A stretch of 64,000 bases of DNA. It comes from Adenanthera pavonina. Taxonomy: Eukaryota; Streptophyta; Magnoliopsida; Fabales; Fabaceae. The notes below the pieces were generated by a model. The model was not told the origin of the DNA and ran no database searches. It worked only from the letters and a program-made list of their open reading frames with translations. The DNA lies in the NCBI GenBank assembly GCA_026686845.1, contig JAIVEN010000014.1:13130001-13194000 (forward strand). Reading direction: 5' to 3'. Below, one piece after another: positions 13,611 to 26,663 of this stretch; positions within the stretch are counted from its first letter, which is position 1, and every line of letters starts with the position of its first letter. Both the position numbers and the translations under genes were made by a program.

Positions 13611-13877
13611 CTCCCTCCAGTCCTATATATAGTAGGACATTTTATCTTGGTCATAAATATAAGAATTTTTACAATATACGATGTGGTATTTATTATACAT
13701 TTCCAAAAAATGCCCCTATTTAATATATTCAAAGAGAAAAAGAGAGAGAATAAATAAGGGTAGTTTTGGAAAAATGTTGAGATTTTCAGGAAAATAGAGG
13801 TAGTTAATTAAATTTAACTTCCTTTCTTAATTCGCGTAATTCAGTTAAAATGATCTTATATTAAGGATCAGATGGAG
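13611..13877. mobile_element. Stowaway-type MITE (Tc1/mariner)
   Basis: The left end CTCCCTCCAGTCCTATATATAG pairs imperfectly with the right end, whose reverse complement begins CTCCATCTGATCCTTAATATAAG. The left end is preceded by TA, the Stowaway target site; the right flank has decayed. About 270 bases, A/T-rich and non-coding. Confidence 0.7.
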
Positions 13878-16800
13878 AACGATATAAGGTGTTTTCAATA
13901 ATTCCACACACTTTAAGAAAATTTTGTTACATTCTTAAACTTCTTAGAAAAAGGCAAAAATCTCACTTTTACCTCTATTTACTCCACTTATTTCTATTAT
14001 TCCAACATATGTTACAAGATTAGTAATTAAATAAATTAGGGGTAAAAAAGATAAATTAGTACATGGCCCTTTATATATATAAACTACGAAAAAACTTCTC
14101 AAAAGACCTTATACTATGGATATTAAGTACCAAAAAGAGTAAAAAATTCTAACTGTCCCAATTTAACTATCGTTTTAACTTACTAATAAAATATTAATTA
14201 TTTTTTTTCTATTTTCTATTTCATTAAAAACAATGATAGGTAAAATAAAAGTTATCTTTTTAACATTTAAATTAAGAACATTTTGATAAATTAATTTTAC
14301 TACAATTCATGTTATTTAATATTTTATCCGATTCTTAATATAAAATCATTTTAATCGAAACATACGAATTAAAAATGAGAGTTAGAGTTAATTAACTACC
14401 TTAATTTTTCTAAAAATTAGAATATTTTTTTAAACTATCCTTATTTAATCTTTTTTCTCTCTTTTTGAGATGAATTAAATAGAAACATTTTTTTGAAATG
14501 TGTCATAAACATTACCTCATATTCTGAAAATGGTCTTATATTTATGATCAAGATAAAATACTCTATATTTAAAACCGGAGAATATATTTTTTATTAGTCA
14601 ATTTGAAAAAATTTAAAATGGAGAATAAAATAAAATACTTCATAATTATCAGCTATATGTGGTTACAAAATTTCCTTTTAAAAAAGTTACAAAAATCTCG
14701 AATTAATGAGAAGCACTCACGCGTCTCCGTCGTATTTGTCATTCATTATGCTACGTTTTATGCAAATTTCAGAGAAATGTCGTAGAGGCTTAGTAACTTC
14801 CAAATAATTGAGTGGAAGAAATTAAGAGTTTCACTTTCGTAAAGTTTGGCATTTAATTAATTGTTGTCAAAGAGGACCCCGAGCAATGATGATTACCGCT
14901 TTATTCGCGAGTAGTGGAACTCGTTGATCAACATTCAACCACCGTTTTTACTTTTTACCTAAAAAAAACAAAAACAAAAGCAAAACCACCGTCCATAAAG
15001 AAAGTGAATCACATTTATATATGCGCTTCGTTTTTCAATGCGCTTTACCCCTTCCGGGTTTGAGAATGCTGAATCACACCAACACTAATTCTAAATCTGG
15101 AAAGTATACACATGAAATATAAGGTGGAAACCGTGTTTTAACGTATATTAACTCTATCCAATAACTTCATGACGAAAGCTATACTAGCTAGTTATATTAT
15201 ATATTGGCTATAAACTAATTAATTAACTCTTTATTTGTCGGAGAAATAGAAAACGCAAAAGGCCAATATGGATTCTATATCGTCTTCCAACTACCATGTT
15301 TGCTGAGCAACTAAGCACAGTTTTTTTTTTCTTTTGAGAGGGTGGGGGGAGGGGGGGGGGTTACCTGAATAGCAACTAATTAAGCGTAGTTTAATATAGC
15401 TGTATTTGCTTATGAACTGTATCTCACGGATCAATAATTTGGAAAACAAATAATAGGTAGCTGTACATAATCACTCGTTCCCACAAACGGATCAACGTGC
15501 TTAAAAATAGTGCTTAAACAGTTTCTCACTATATATAAAAGGAAAGATATATATCATGAGAGAGTAGGCTGATAAGATCACAATATTATATATAGAGGGA
15601 GAGATGGTGTAGAGGTAAACGCATTTGAGGTTAACGTTTACATGGAAGACACATGAATTATTGGGGATTTCAATCATGTTCTTTCAGATAAATATAGAAT
15701 GAGAAGAATGTTGAGGATATATATATATATATATATATAAGCAAGCTTGTTAATTTGTCAAGCGTCACTATATGTGTGTTGAGTTACAAGAGAACAGAGA
15801 GAGAATGGCCGACACGGACTTGAGGGTAAGCTGGTGGGGACCTATATATACGATCGAGCCCGACCTGCGCTGATGATGAGCCCCTCCAGTCCGATCGAAG
15901 TGATCCATCACTATATACATATGAACCATGCCTCTCCCTACGTACAACCAACACATATGGCAATATCATCAGTCACCAACTCCAAACCATGCATATATGT
16001 GTGTGTGTGCGTGCGTGCTGCTGATCTGGCTTGCTTGTAGTTCCCTTTCTTTAGTGGTTTTATGACTGTTACGGATCCACCCATGGAGCTTGCAACCATT
16101 ATTGCAACTGATAGTTTCTGGAGTAACCAGTCCGGTCCTCACACGTAGTTCTCTTGTTTCCAAGGATATAAAAAAAATTTGGAAAAAAATGTAGTAACGT
16201 ATTAAATAAAAGTCATTTACCTCTTATATTTTAAAATAAAATATATTTAAAAATGTTTATTACATTTTGAAATAGATGAAGTATTACTTACCTATAAACT
16301 CAATTTATTAATTAATTGATAATGTTGAATTAAAAATTAAGAAAACATTCATTAATATTGATATAGAGCATGCGTGATACAGTACCAATACAGGTGCATG
16401 GGCCCGGATGAGTGAATGTTGGGGCTATATGGCAGGGGGATAAGGAGGAATTACCATGTTTCCAAAATTGTGGATGAAAAAAAGGATAAACATTGGGGCA
16501 ACTTTCGTGAGAAAGTACCCAAACTCAGAAACCTATGAGCGGGGGGCTACATATATAATTGTCAAAATGGCGTTTGAGTTTATGATTGACTAGGTTTTGT
16601 ACTACATCCAAAAGCAGCTATAGGGGCCAAAAAGAGAAGCAAAAAGAGAACAAGAGAGAAAAGGGAAAAAGAAGGAAGAGGGTGCAAACTGCGAATAATG
16701 AAGGGGGAGGAGGAAGTGGAACAACAGGTAAAATCAACTTTTGGATGAAAGGACTTGAGATTAGGACAGTAGAACTGCAAGTAGCAAAAATTATCAAAGT

Positions 16801-17515
16801 TGAGTGCTTCTGCTATATGTATATGATGATGCTATTTCCGGCTCTGTGATCTCCATATTCCACTTCATTCCCCAGTCACTCCCCCCGTTTCCGTTTCCGT
16901 TTCCGTTTCGGTTGCTGTCAATTTTTTACCCATAATTCTAAAGGTATTCTCCATTTACAGTTAAAATTTAATTTTATCGGGATGAAAAGATTATCGGAAT
17001 GAATTTTATCTCATACAATAAAATATTTTTTATGCACATAATTAGAAATTGAATTCTACACATTATGACTAAGACACCCAGGGCCTGTTTTATTCATATT
17101 TAAAAAAAATATATTTGATAGATCTGTTTTTTATGAAATGTTGTAAAAAATAGAAAATAAAATAACAGAAAATTTAAAATATCTTTAAGTTGTTTTATAT
17201 TTTTTATTTAGAAAAACATAAAAAAAGATAAAAAATATCCACCTCGTTAATGATAAAATTATAAATTTTAAATAGCCAATTTAACATTTGCTACTTATGG
17301 TTTTGGTAACAATTATTTAAACAGATTTTTTTTTTATATTTTGGTTTCTATGACTCATTTGGAAAAACAATTCTAGAAAACTATTTTGAGAACATTAAAA
17401 TAGATAACACATTCAAACAAACCCTCAATTATCTGCCAATTGTGCCGGATTTTGTTAGTTTAATTTCTATCAATTTTTGTCTCTCTTATATACTATAATT
17501 ATCTTTTTTAAAATA
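13878..17515. other. AT-rich intergenic DNA with simple repeats
   Basis: No gene is supported. Items seen: an A/T dinucleotide run (about 15718-15738), a G-run (about 15340-15360), a GT tract (about 15997-16016) and a CCGTTT hexamer repeat (16885-16908). Short frames at 15768-16163 and 16580-16849 are open on both strands and show no domain. Confidence 0.5.
16885..16908. repeat. CCGTTT hexamer repeat, 4 units
   Basis: Four perfect tandem copies of CCGTTT, preceded by a C-run. It is not the plant telomere unit (TTTAGGG). Confidence 0.9.
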
Positions 17516-17744
17516 CTCCCTCCAATTCTAAATATAGGATTTTTTTTACTTTGGTTATAAATATAGGACACTTTGAAATAGTACTTATTATGCATTAAAA
17601 TAATCTATTTAATTCATCCCAATGAGAGAGAAAAAGATTAGATAAGAATATTTTTTTAAAAAATATTATAAATTTTTTTAAATCAATATAATTTTTTAAT
17701 TCATATAATTTTTTAAAGGGGTCCTATATTAAAGTCGGTGGTAG
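17516..17744. mobile_element. Stowaway-type MITE
   Basis: The left end CTCCCTCCAATTCTAAATATAG matches the reverse complement of the right end, CTACCACCGACTTTAATATAGG, at most positions. It is preceded by TA. About 230 bases, A/T-rich, no coding capacity. Confidence 0.65.
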
Positions 17745-20700
17745 AGTTTTATGAAAAAGATGTTACCTAAAATTAATTAATATCAATATGAAATATGAAA
17801 TATGAAATTTATATTGTAAGTTATAACTATGCGACTTATCCCAGGCATAATAAAAACTAAAACTTGTCTAGTTTTATAGAACTACTTAAGGAATATTAAT
17901 TTTTATTAGTTGCTATATATGTGTGTGCCTTATGAATATTTGAAAGTAAGCATTTCTATAGAGTCGAATTAAAAACTTTTTTGCATTTTTGGCCAACTAA
18001 AAAAAGGTGTCATTAGATGTGAATAAAAATAAAAATAAAAATTAATAGTGGACAAATTGAATGATAAAAGACTTAATATCTTTTAAGCAACGTCTCAAGT
18101 TTAAGTATTATGAATGGATAAGGTTTATGAATTTAGATTAGTTAAATATTGGATCAAATATTAGATTTTTTTTCTAAACGTCAAATAAAAATGGTTAAGT
18201 GACGTTAAAAAATGGTTATGTGATGATTAATACTTTCAAGCTAGCAAGGGTATTTTTACGATTCAATTAGTATTTTGGTCTTTATTTTCATTTTCTTACA
18301 CGCTTTATCATTTTCTCAACCAAAAGAAATTACTACAACTTTTTTGGCATAAGTACATTTGGTTCTTTAATTTCAAAGTAGATTTTTTTATAAAGAAAAT
18401 ATATTTTATTTTAATCCTTTAACATGTTTTTTAGTTTCATTATAATTTTTTAACTTTTAAGGAGTGGTAAGAAAATTCATAATTTTTAACATCTTAAAAT
18501 AAATATTCACAATATAAAAATATAAAACATTTATTTGTTTTAAATAAATAAAATAATATATTTTAAGTTTTAAGTTTCAATGTCATAAATTAAAACATTT
18601 TTAAGGTTGTGATTATTCATTTTAAGCCTTAAAATAATTTTAATTATAACTGATGTGAGTTGTATGCAAGATATCATTTTTTTTGTTAACTTATTTAATA
18701 GTGTAATAAGTTTTCTTTACCACATCATAAAAGTTAAAAGAATGAATATATTGCTCTCTCCTGCAGCTTCCTGGAGCGTTCGTTTCGAACAAACCGCAAG
18801 GAGAGACGGTACTCACAATCAGAGAGTTAAAGAATGAATATAAAACATACTAATTTTAAGGGATTAAAATAAAATCCACTTAAAATTAAAGATCAAATGT
18901 ACACTGTGTATAAAAATACGGTCAAATGTACGCATTTATTTATTTATTTTTATGATTACTTAGATAACCTAAATCAAAACGAGTCTTCAATTGTGTAAAA
19001 TCAACCTGTTTTAATTGGGATAGTTTTGATTCAAAATCAAATCAAATCTTTGAATACCTATATGTTCCAAAAATGATGAGTCAAACTTTTAAAGAAGTGT
19101 CTCATTTCGAGAAATGACTTGTTTAGCCAAACTATAATCTATTTATTTATTTTGCCAAACCACTAGATCTATTTAATTAGTTCAAGGTTATGATTTTGTT
19201 TCATTTATATTCAACTAGACCGTGAATCCCACGTTTTATAGAGTCAAAAGTGAGCTATCTAAATAAATTTTATCACACACACATATGTATAATATAGAAT
19301 ATAATATATATAACCAGTTAACGACTCTTAGATCGTTCATAGTCAATGTGCTATAACCCTTAGCCCGTGTATGCTCTTTTCAGTGGATGGAAGTCCCATC
19401 GTGGGAATTGATTGGAAGTTTCTAGTACTTTTTTTTATTGTTTACATAAATATTTTGCTGATTTAGTTTTCAGTTATATAAAAATAAATTAAAATAAATA
19501 AAATTTATAAAAATAAAATTAAGTAAAAGTAAATTTGTTTAAGTTGCCATTTTTAGATTTTTTTTTATAAAATCATAATTTGATTAAAAAAATTTTTAGA
19601 TGATAAGAGCTAAAAGTAATTTTATATGTATAATATAAAATAAATATCCTATTATTTTTTAAAATCATGGTTTTATAAACAGGAAAGTAATTATTTCCTT
19701 CTTTTTTCAAAATAATAATTTAATTTACTTTTTATTTTTAAAAAAGACAGTTTGTGTTTGACTAAATACATCCTTTTCTTAAAAAAATCATGATTTAGTT
19801 TTGAAAAAGGTAAACTAAACAAATCATTGGTAATCAACCATACTGAGTCTCAGACTTAAATAAAATTAGCTTTCTGAATTTATTTTTTTTATTCATAAAA
19901 TTTAAATTTATTACATAAAATTTAAATCTACAATATTATTTAAAGGGTATCTAATACCTTCTCAATTTGATTATCATTGATTTGACTTTTGTCATAAATT
20001 AGGAATATCTGGCTTGCTCCAATAGTAATAACTTTCTCTCTCAAAATGTTGAAAATAAATAGTAGACTTTTCCTAACTAAATTTATTCTATACATAAATG
20101 TGCAAATTCAAAGCAAGGATGTTAGAAGAATTTATAGTCTAATGCAATTTAACACATCGCAACCAATAAAGACTGTGGGTTTTTTAAATACATAACAATT
20201 CATAATTTATAATATTCACAATAAAAAATTCTTCAAAAATTAAATTTTCCATAAATACCATAAAATAAATTATTGTTATTACTTATTAGTATTTTTATAA
20301 CGATAACTCATATGTTAAAAAAATATAACATAGTTTCATTAATATTATAAGGTTGTTTTTGTTTGAAAATAAGGCTGTGGGGGCTTTTAGGCAATTGTCT
20401 AATGCCCCCAAATTAATGTAATTACTTTTATATTATTTATTATAAAAACACTAATAATTATTTTAGAAAATATAGGAGTTTCATTTTTGTTTTCTCGATG
20501 ACTAGTAATTCTAGTACTTTTTTTTTTGTTACAAGTAATTCTAGCGTTTGAAGGTGGAAGAAAAGCATGCTGCAACCCACATGCTGTGTAATGACTGTAA
20601 GTTTGTAGCTAAATGGGAATCATACTGGAGTTATAAAAACTGGTGCCTATATAAAGAAAATATAATAGTGAAAGTGAACCTAAATAATTTGCTGAAAATA

Positions 20701-22047
20701 CTTGTTTCAGTTTTGTATCGGATAAAAATCATTGGAGTACTTCAGTGATCTGTGAGACTCTTTTGTGCAACCAGTTCTGTGAGAGACTGACGAAAAGTAA
20801 ATTTTTTGAGAGGTTAAGTATTTTTAAGTTTTTTTTTGGTGAACAAGTATTTTTAAGTTTAGTTATAATTGTAACAAGATTAAGAAAGGAAAGCGATGAA
20901 ACAGAAAAAGAAACATTCGGATATATTTGTGCGTGTGTAAAATTAGCAAAACGTATGAAAGGAAGCGAAAAAGAAAGGAACGCGATGAAACAACACGGTC
21001 CAGTGCGATGGTGAACATATTTTGTACATACATTTTTAATTGAGAACATTATATTTTTTTAAAAATTAAACTTAAAAAATTAAAAAAAAGAGAGCTTTCA
21101 TTTCTGTTGTATATATGACGAACTATTTAACATGACAAAAGAAAAAAAAGTTCTCTCAAAGTTAATTTTAATTTATGATGAACCATTTGATATATTGATT
21201 CTCTTGGTCATACCACTTAACAATCCACAGTGATAATATTAGCTTTTTCGTTTTCACCAAAACAAAGTCAGAAAGCAAGGGAGATGACCTACGCACGTAG
21301 TTGTCGGTCTGAACTTTTAGGATCGTGTTGGTGAAGTCAAAATACGTAATGGATGTGTTACAAGAGTTAGGAGTGTTCATCAAGTTGTTGTTTTTTTTTT
21401 TGACTGTCCCATGTGTTTTGTGGGGTGGTGTCCCCTGTTTTGCTTAAGTAAGTGCACGCGTCCAAGTCATCAAATGAAAATATACCAAGACATATTTTAA
21501 AACCTGTACTGCCTTTTCTTTTTATAATGTTGGTGTGTCTGTGTCTCTTAATAATTGATTTCACTCACCGGAAAATTGTGTAATGAATTAAATAAGTACC
21601 CAACTAATAAATAATAATATCAACCTGGCTAGGATCTGAATTAAAATAGTAGAGATCGATTGTCAATATCAATATAATCTAGTCTGGAGACGGGGCAGGA
21701 TCACTGCTTTAATTATGTTCAAAGAAATAATGTTAAAATGGAACTTCAAACCTTGGTGATTACATCAAAGCATTTTACATGCCGCCGTACTTTGGCCAAC
21801 AAAGTTTTCATGTACATAATGATGTCATGATTAATTATCTAAACATTTTGATGTATTTTTTATCCTAAACTTTCTTATAAATTTAAAAGAGAAATTAGAA
21901 GAAAAGAGTATCATACGTAGTTTTATTTTTGGTATTAATTATTTTTTTTTTGTTTGAACAGAAGAAAGATTTAAAAATTAAAAAAAAATACAATTTTGAT
22001 GAGTTTGGCAAATAATGCAAATGGTAAATAAAGGGCATATATATATA
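17745..22047. other. AT-rich intergenic DNA, no gene supported
   Basis: Very A/T-rich with short overlapping frames on both strands (for example 20729-21049 minus against 20745-21014 plus). Nothing shows a domain or coding periodicity that I can recognise. Confidence 0.5.
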
Positions 22048-22333
22048 TTCCCTTTGTTCCTTAATATAAGGGACAAAAGACAAAATCACACAAATTAAGG
22101 AAATCAATAAATTTGTCTGGAATATAAAGTAGTTTTCAAAAATACCCTCATTTAATGTTAATAATTTTTTCACAATATAATTAATACAAATGAATTATAT
22201 TGAAAACATATCATCTTAATTAGAGATATTTTTGAAAAAAATCATTACATACACTAAATAAACCCCATGTGTTCCTTATATTTTAAAATACAAAAATCCT
22301 CCATTTATCTCTTATATTAAGGAACGGAGGGAG
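22048..22333. mobile_element. Stowaway-type MITE upstream of the ACC synthase gene
   Basis: The left end TTCCCTTTGTTCCTTAATAT and the right end, whose reverse complement is CTCCCTCCGTTCCTTAATAT, are long inverted repeats. TA flanks both sides (22046-22047 and 22334-22335). About 286 bases. It ends roughly 320 bases before the TATA box of the ACC synthase gene, so it sits in the promoter-proximal region. Confidence 0.85.
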
Positions 22334-22651
22334 TAGATGTTACACTATATATGTTGATATTATATATATTTGCAACAATTCCATTTTGGGAGGTATAAAA
22401 GACGGAAGCAAAAAGAATGCCATTATATTGGTGTTGAACCTTGAATAATGAATGAATGGATGGATGAAGGGTTGGAATTGGAAGGAAGTTAAGATGAAAT
22501 TGGAGAAGAGAATATATGGAGAAAAAAGGGAAGCACTAAGAAAGAAGGAAGGAAGGGAAAATGAAGAAAGGGAGCTCCTCCTCTCATTGGTCAAAAGAAT
22601 TGAGTGTGGACATTCATATTGTCGCGCCTCTGTACCCCACAACTCCTTTGT

Positions 22652-22658
22652 TATAAAT
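22652..22658 (+). promoter_or_regulatory. Likely TATA box of the ACC synthase gene
   Basis: TATAAAT lies 195 bases before the start codon, followed by a C/T-rich leader with CTCTCT repeats (about 22712-22750) typical of plant 5' UTRs. A second TATAAAT at about 22763 is closer but would leave a shorter leader. Confidence 0.5.
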
Positions 22659-22846
22659 ATGCAATCCTACCCTTCATTTCTCCAAGCCGCTCCTCTCACC
22701 AATTCACTACAACCCCCCCCCTCTCTCTATCTCTCTTTCTCTTTCTCTGTCTGAAGCTGATTATAAATATGTATTTGATATAATTAATTTCCAGGTTTCA
22801 AGTATTTGCTTGGATAGAAATATAGTACGTAGGTTGTTCCGTAACA

Positions 22847-23256
22847 ATGGTGTCTACAAAAGCTGGACAAGATGGTCATGGGCAGGACTCTTCGTATTTC
22901 CTAGGTTGGGTGGAATACGAGAAAAACCCTTATAATCCCATTCAAAACCCATCTGGAATTATCCAAATGGGGTTGGCGGAGAATCAGGTTTGCTCCTTTA
23001 TTGATCAGCACAATTAATACTCACGCCATATTTCTGTTTTCCCATTATTATTATTATTATACAAATTAAAATGCAATGCCCATTTTTTCTTCACATACGT
23101 AGAAAAAAGGAATGCAATGCCCGTTTTTGAGGGACACACGCACGCACACACACATATATAAGGGACCCAGGAGAATATTGTGGACATTCTCAGAAACCTT
23201 GTCAGCCCCTGTTTGAAGTGATGTCCATCGTCCAGGCACTACATATATATATATAT

Positions 23257-23294
<38 letters not shown>

Positions 23295-25591
23295 GTGCAT
23301 GCTTTTTGAGGCTAGCTAGCTAGGAAGGTAGCGAATGAAACCTCGGTATTGTAGGGTAGGGCCACAAGCTAGCTGACATACATGCATGTGTGGCTGTAAT
23401 GAGCAGCTGTCATTCGACATTGTGGAGGGATGGCTGGACCGAAATCCTGACATATTGGGGTTGAAGAAAGATCATGGAGTTTCGGCATTCAGAGAACTGG
23501 CGCTCTTCCAGGATTATCACGGCTTACCCTCTTTCAAAAATGTAAGTTCCATATGCTCTCTCACTTCTCAGCCACTAATAACAACATAGTATTAAATTAG
23601 CCATATATACAACCAATAATACATACATATATGTATATATAATCTTGTGAATTAATGTTAATAGTAAGTACCAACAACATCAACTGTAGTTCTCTTAATT
23701 ATTATTTGGTTGCCGTAGAATTAGTGCGTGTGTAGACTTTTTGCTCATAACGCGTCATGAATTACCACACACTCCCACTAAACACGTATTAGCAGGTGCT
23801 CACCCGTTAGTTACGGTGCTTTATTTACCAAGAGAAGCCAATTCAACCAGTGATAGATTAATTTTATTTAAACAATTTTACGCACTCTCATTTCTTTTCC
23901 ACTTTTTATTTTGAATATATATTTATTTCACCCATTAATTAGACTAATCATAAAAATTGGTAACAAGCTAAGTCATTTCATGTCAACTAATAATTTTATA
24001 TATAATATATCCTAACCTAAAGCAATTAATTTGATACTGAGTACGAAATCCCATTATGTAATCTCATAACATTTAGTGCCATGACGCGGTTTTAATTTTT
24101 CTATCATCTCTTTACTCCATTATGGAGTAAATAGTAAATACAATCATCTCCACCGGACTGAAAACTCATAGCAGAAAGGTCTGAAATTCCAAATTTAAAC
24201 TCACGACTTCTTGACCTACATGCAATGCAATAACACATTATCTATCTGTTTTAATTTATTTAACTGATAAAAAAATCACGACAAACGTGAAAAAAAAATT
24301 GACCAAAATAAACATTTTAAAAACAATGAATAGAAACTTCACTGTCGTGGAATATGTCCATTTTTAATTGTCAGTATGGGCCTTAATTAAAAAAGTGCTT
24401 GTGTACGCAGGCACTGGTGAACTTTATGGCGAAAATAAGAGGGAATAGAGTCAAATTTGATTCGGACAGACTCATTCTCACTGCTGGGGCCACATCAGCC
24501 AATGAGATTCTTATGTTCTGTCTTGCTGACCCAGGCGAAGCTTTCCTTCTGCCTACACCCTACTATCCGGGGTATGTTTTTCTTGACATCAGTAAGTCAT
24601 TTATAACTTAAAAATATATGCCACTAATTTATTCATTGAATAAACTTTTCTTTTGTTTAATTTCATTTATATTTTCAGATTTGATAGAGATCTAAAGTGG
24701 AGGACTGGGGTTCAAATAATTCCGATACACTGTTCGAGTTCAAACGGCTTTAGAATAACTCCCTTCGCTCTGGAACAAGCCTATCAACAAGCCCGAACAC
24801 TGAATCTGAACGTTAAAGGGGTCCTAGTGACTAACCCCTCCAATCCTCTCGGCATTACCTTGAGCAAAACCGAGCTGAACCTTCTCCTCGATTTTGCCAT
24901 CAAGAAGAACATTCATATCGTAAGTGACGAAATTTATTCAGGCACAGTCTTCGACTCTCCCAGATTCGTAAGCATCACGGAAGTTGCAAAGGAAAACACC
25001 CTCGAAGACGCTGGCATGTGGAGCCGTATTCACATCGTTTATAGCCTTTCAAAGGACCTTGGCATGCCTGGCTTTCGAGTAGGCATGATCTATTCGAATA
25101 ACCACGTGGTGGTGGAGGCAGCCACAAAAATGTCAAGCTTCGGATTGGTTTCCTCGCAAACTCAGCACTTGCTGGCGAACTTGCTCTCGGAAGATAAGTT
25201 CACGGAGGAATACATGAAAGAGACTGAGAGGAGACTGAAGAAGCGAAAGGAAATGCTTGTTTCTGGGTTGAGAAAGGCGGGGATTGGGTGTCTGAAGAGC
25301 AACGCTGGGCTGTTCTGCTGGGTGGACATGAGGCATATGCTAAGGTCAGAGAGTTTTGATGCAGAGAAGGAGCTTTGGAAGAGGATAGTTATGGAGGTTG
25401 GACTGAACATATCTCCGGGCTCATCATGCCACTGCTCTGAACCGGGGTGGTTCAGGATTTGTTTTGCCAACATGTCTGAGAACACATTACAAGTTGCAAT
25501 GAGACGATTGAAGGTGTTTGCAGATTCAATCGTGTCTACTGCTGTTGGTAGAAGAGACGGCAATTCTGAGAGAAGGTCACTTAGGAGGTGA
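22847..25591 (+). CDS. ACS: 1-aminocyclopropane-1-carboxylate synthase
   Basis: Four exons give 449 residues: 22847-22987, 23407-23541, 24411-24571 and 24679-25591. The product is a fold-type I PLP enzyme that turns S-adenosylmethionine into ACC, the committed step of ethylene synthesis, in the cytosol. Seen in the sequence: NPSGIIQMGLAENQ near the N-terminus, FQDYHGLPSF, TAGATSANE, PTPYYPG, NPSNPLG, SDEIYSG, the PLP-lysine box YSLSKDLGMPGFRVG (Lys about 271), SSQTQH, and NISPGSSCHCSEPGWFRICFANM with the Arg that binds the substrate carboxylate. The tail after the last conserved block is short and basic (GRRDGNSERRSLRR). It lacks the long Ser-rich extension of type 1 isoforms, so turnover control may differ. 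A strong donor at 25588 and an acceptor ending at 25666 allow a fifth mini-exon (25667-25676) that would end RRKP instead, for 451 residues. Either ending is possible. Confidence 0.95.
23243..23293. repeat. Compound AT/AG microsatellite in ACS intron 1
   Basis: (AT)n runs into a perfect (AG)n of about 16 units inside the first intron of the ACC synthase gene. It is likely to be length-polymorphic. Confidence 0.9.
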
Positions 25592-25676
25592 GTTTCCCGG
25601 TTATCACTATCAGCATCCCATGACTGAATCTGACGCTTGTTTCTGAATTCTAACTGTGGTGTTCAGGAAACCATAA

Positions 25677-26663
25677 AAGCGGGAAGCCTGGTGCCCTCCA
25701 ACAATTTGTAAGGATGTACCGATTTAGCGTAGTGTGATTGGGACTAGATTAGGCCCTTAATTGATATAAACCAATTACCATATATTCCATCTAACTTGAA
25801 GTCTTGGCAAGTTCTTTTTTTAATGAGAATTCTTAACAAGTTTTCCCATAAAAAAATCTCTATGCACACTCACGCTCCAGCGACTCCTCATAGCTCATGG
25901 TAGTTGTATTCTACTCCGTTAATGATTCCACAAAACTTTCCTCATGATTATAGAAATCGCAATCAGCTTTCGGTGACATCTTCAAAAGATAAAAAAAAAA
26001 AAAGAAAAAGAAAAAGATACTAGGCATCGGAGTCCTTCGATCCTATTATTACTTCATTATTTAAATTAAAAACCTGAGTAGCAAAAGAACGATATGATTA
26101 AATAAAGAATTAAAACCTTCACCCTATTTTCAAACAACAAAATTAATTTTTTAAATTAATTTAAAATCTCCGGCCAAGAAAAAATAATTTAACATCTTTA
26201 ATTTTTAGTTTCAACTTTCAACTATGAAAATAGCCCAAAACTATACCTACATTGTAGCCGTTAAAACTGAGGAAGCGCTCATTTTTCCAACGTTGTGAAA
26301 TCTGTGCAACTTTTCTTGATATCTATATGAACATTTTGTTAATACTTAATTAAATTCCAATCACTTCAACAAATAAAATGGGCTAATTTCCTTAAGACAA
26401 CTTATCCACGGCCTTGAGCGTACACAAACATTTGCCAACATGAATTAGGCATTCACCTGAACAAGTGAGGCAGCTGAAGTAGTTCATTGTAAGGGGCGCA
26501 ATTCTGAGCTACTGAGGCAGGGCAGCTGAAACAGGCACAAATCTTACCGTATCACATGGGTTAGATAGTTTGCATTTGCACCATGTCGGTGCTAGTACCC
26601 AGTAGGCAATCTGTATAAAGAAGAGCTGAAAAATTGAACTTTTCCATCTATCTATCATATGAT
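25677..26663. other. 3' region between convergent genes
   Basis: This holds the 3' ends of the plus-strand ACC synthase gene and the minus-strand plastid protein gene. A/T-rich, with an A-rich run near 25990-26015. No gene seen. Confidence 0.5.

Noticed and set aside
16885..16908. Interstitial telomere repeat
   Set aside because: The unit is CCGTTT, not TTTAGGG or its complement.
20729..21049. 106-codon minus-strand frame
   Set aside because: An antisense frame of similar length covers it; composition is low-complexity and no motif is seen.
22340..22754. Two opposed 100-codon frames before the ACC synthase gene
   Set aside because: They lie in purine/pyrimidine-rich promoter DNA that includes the TATA box and leader; no homology recognised.
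25133..25563. Minus-strand frames inside the ACC synthase gene
   Set aside because: Antisense shadows of a strongly coding exon.
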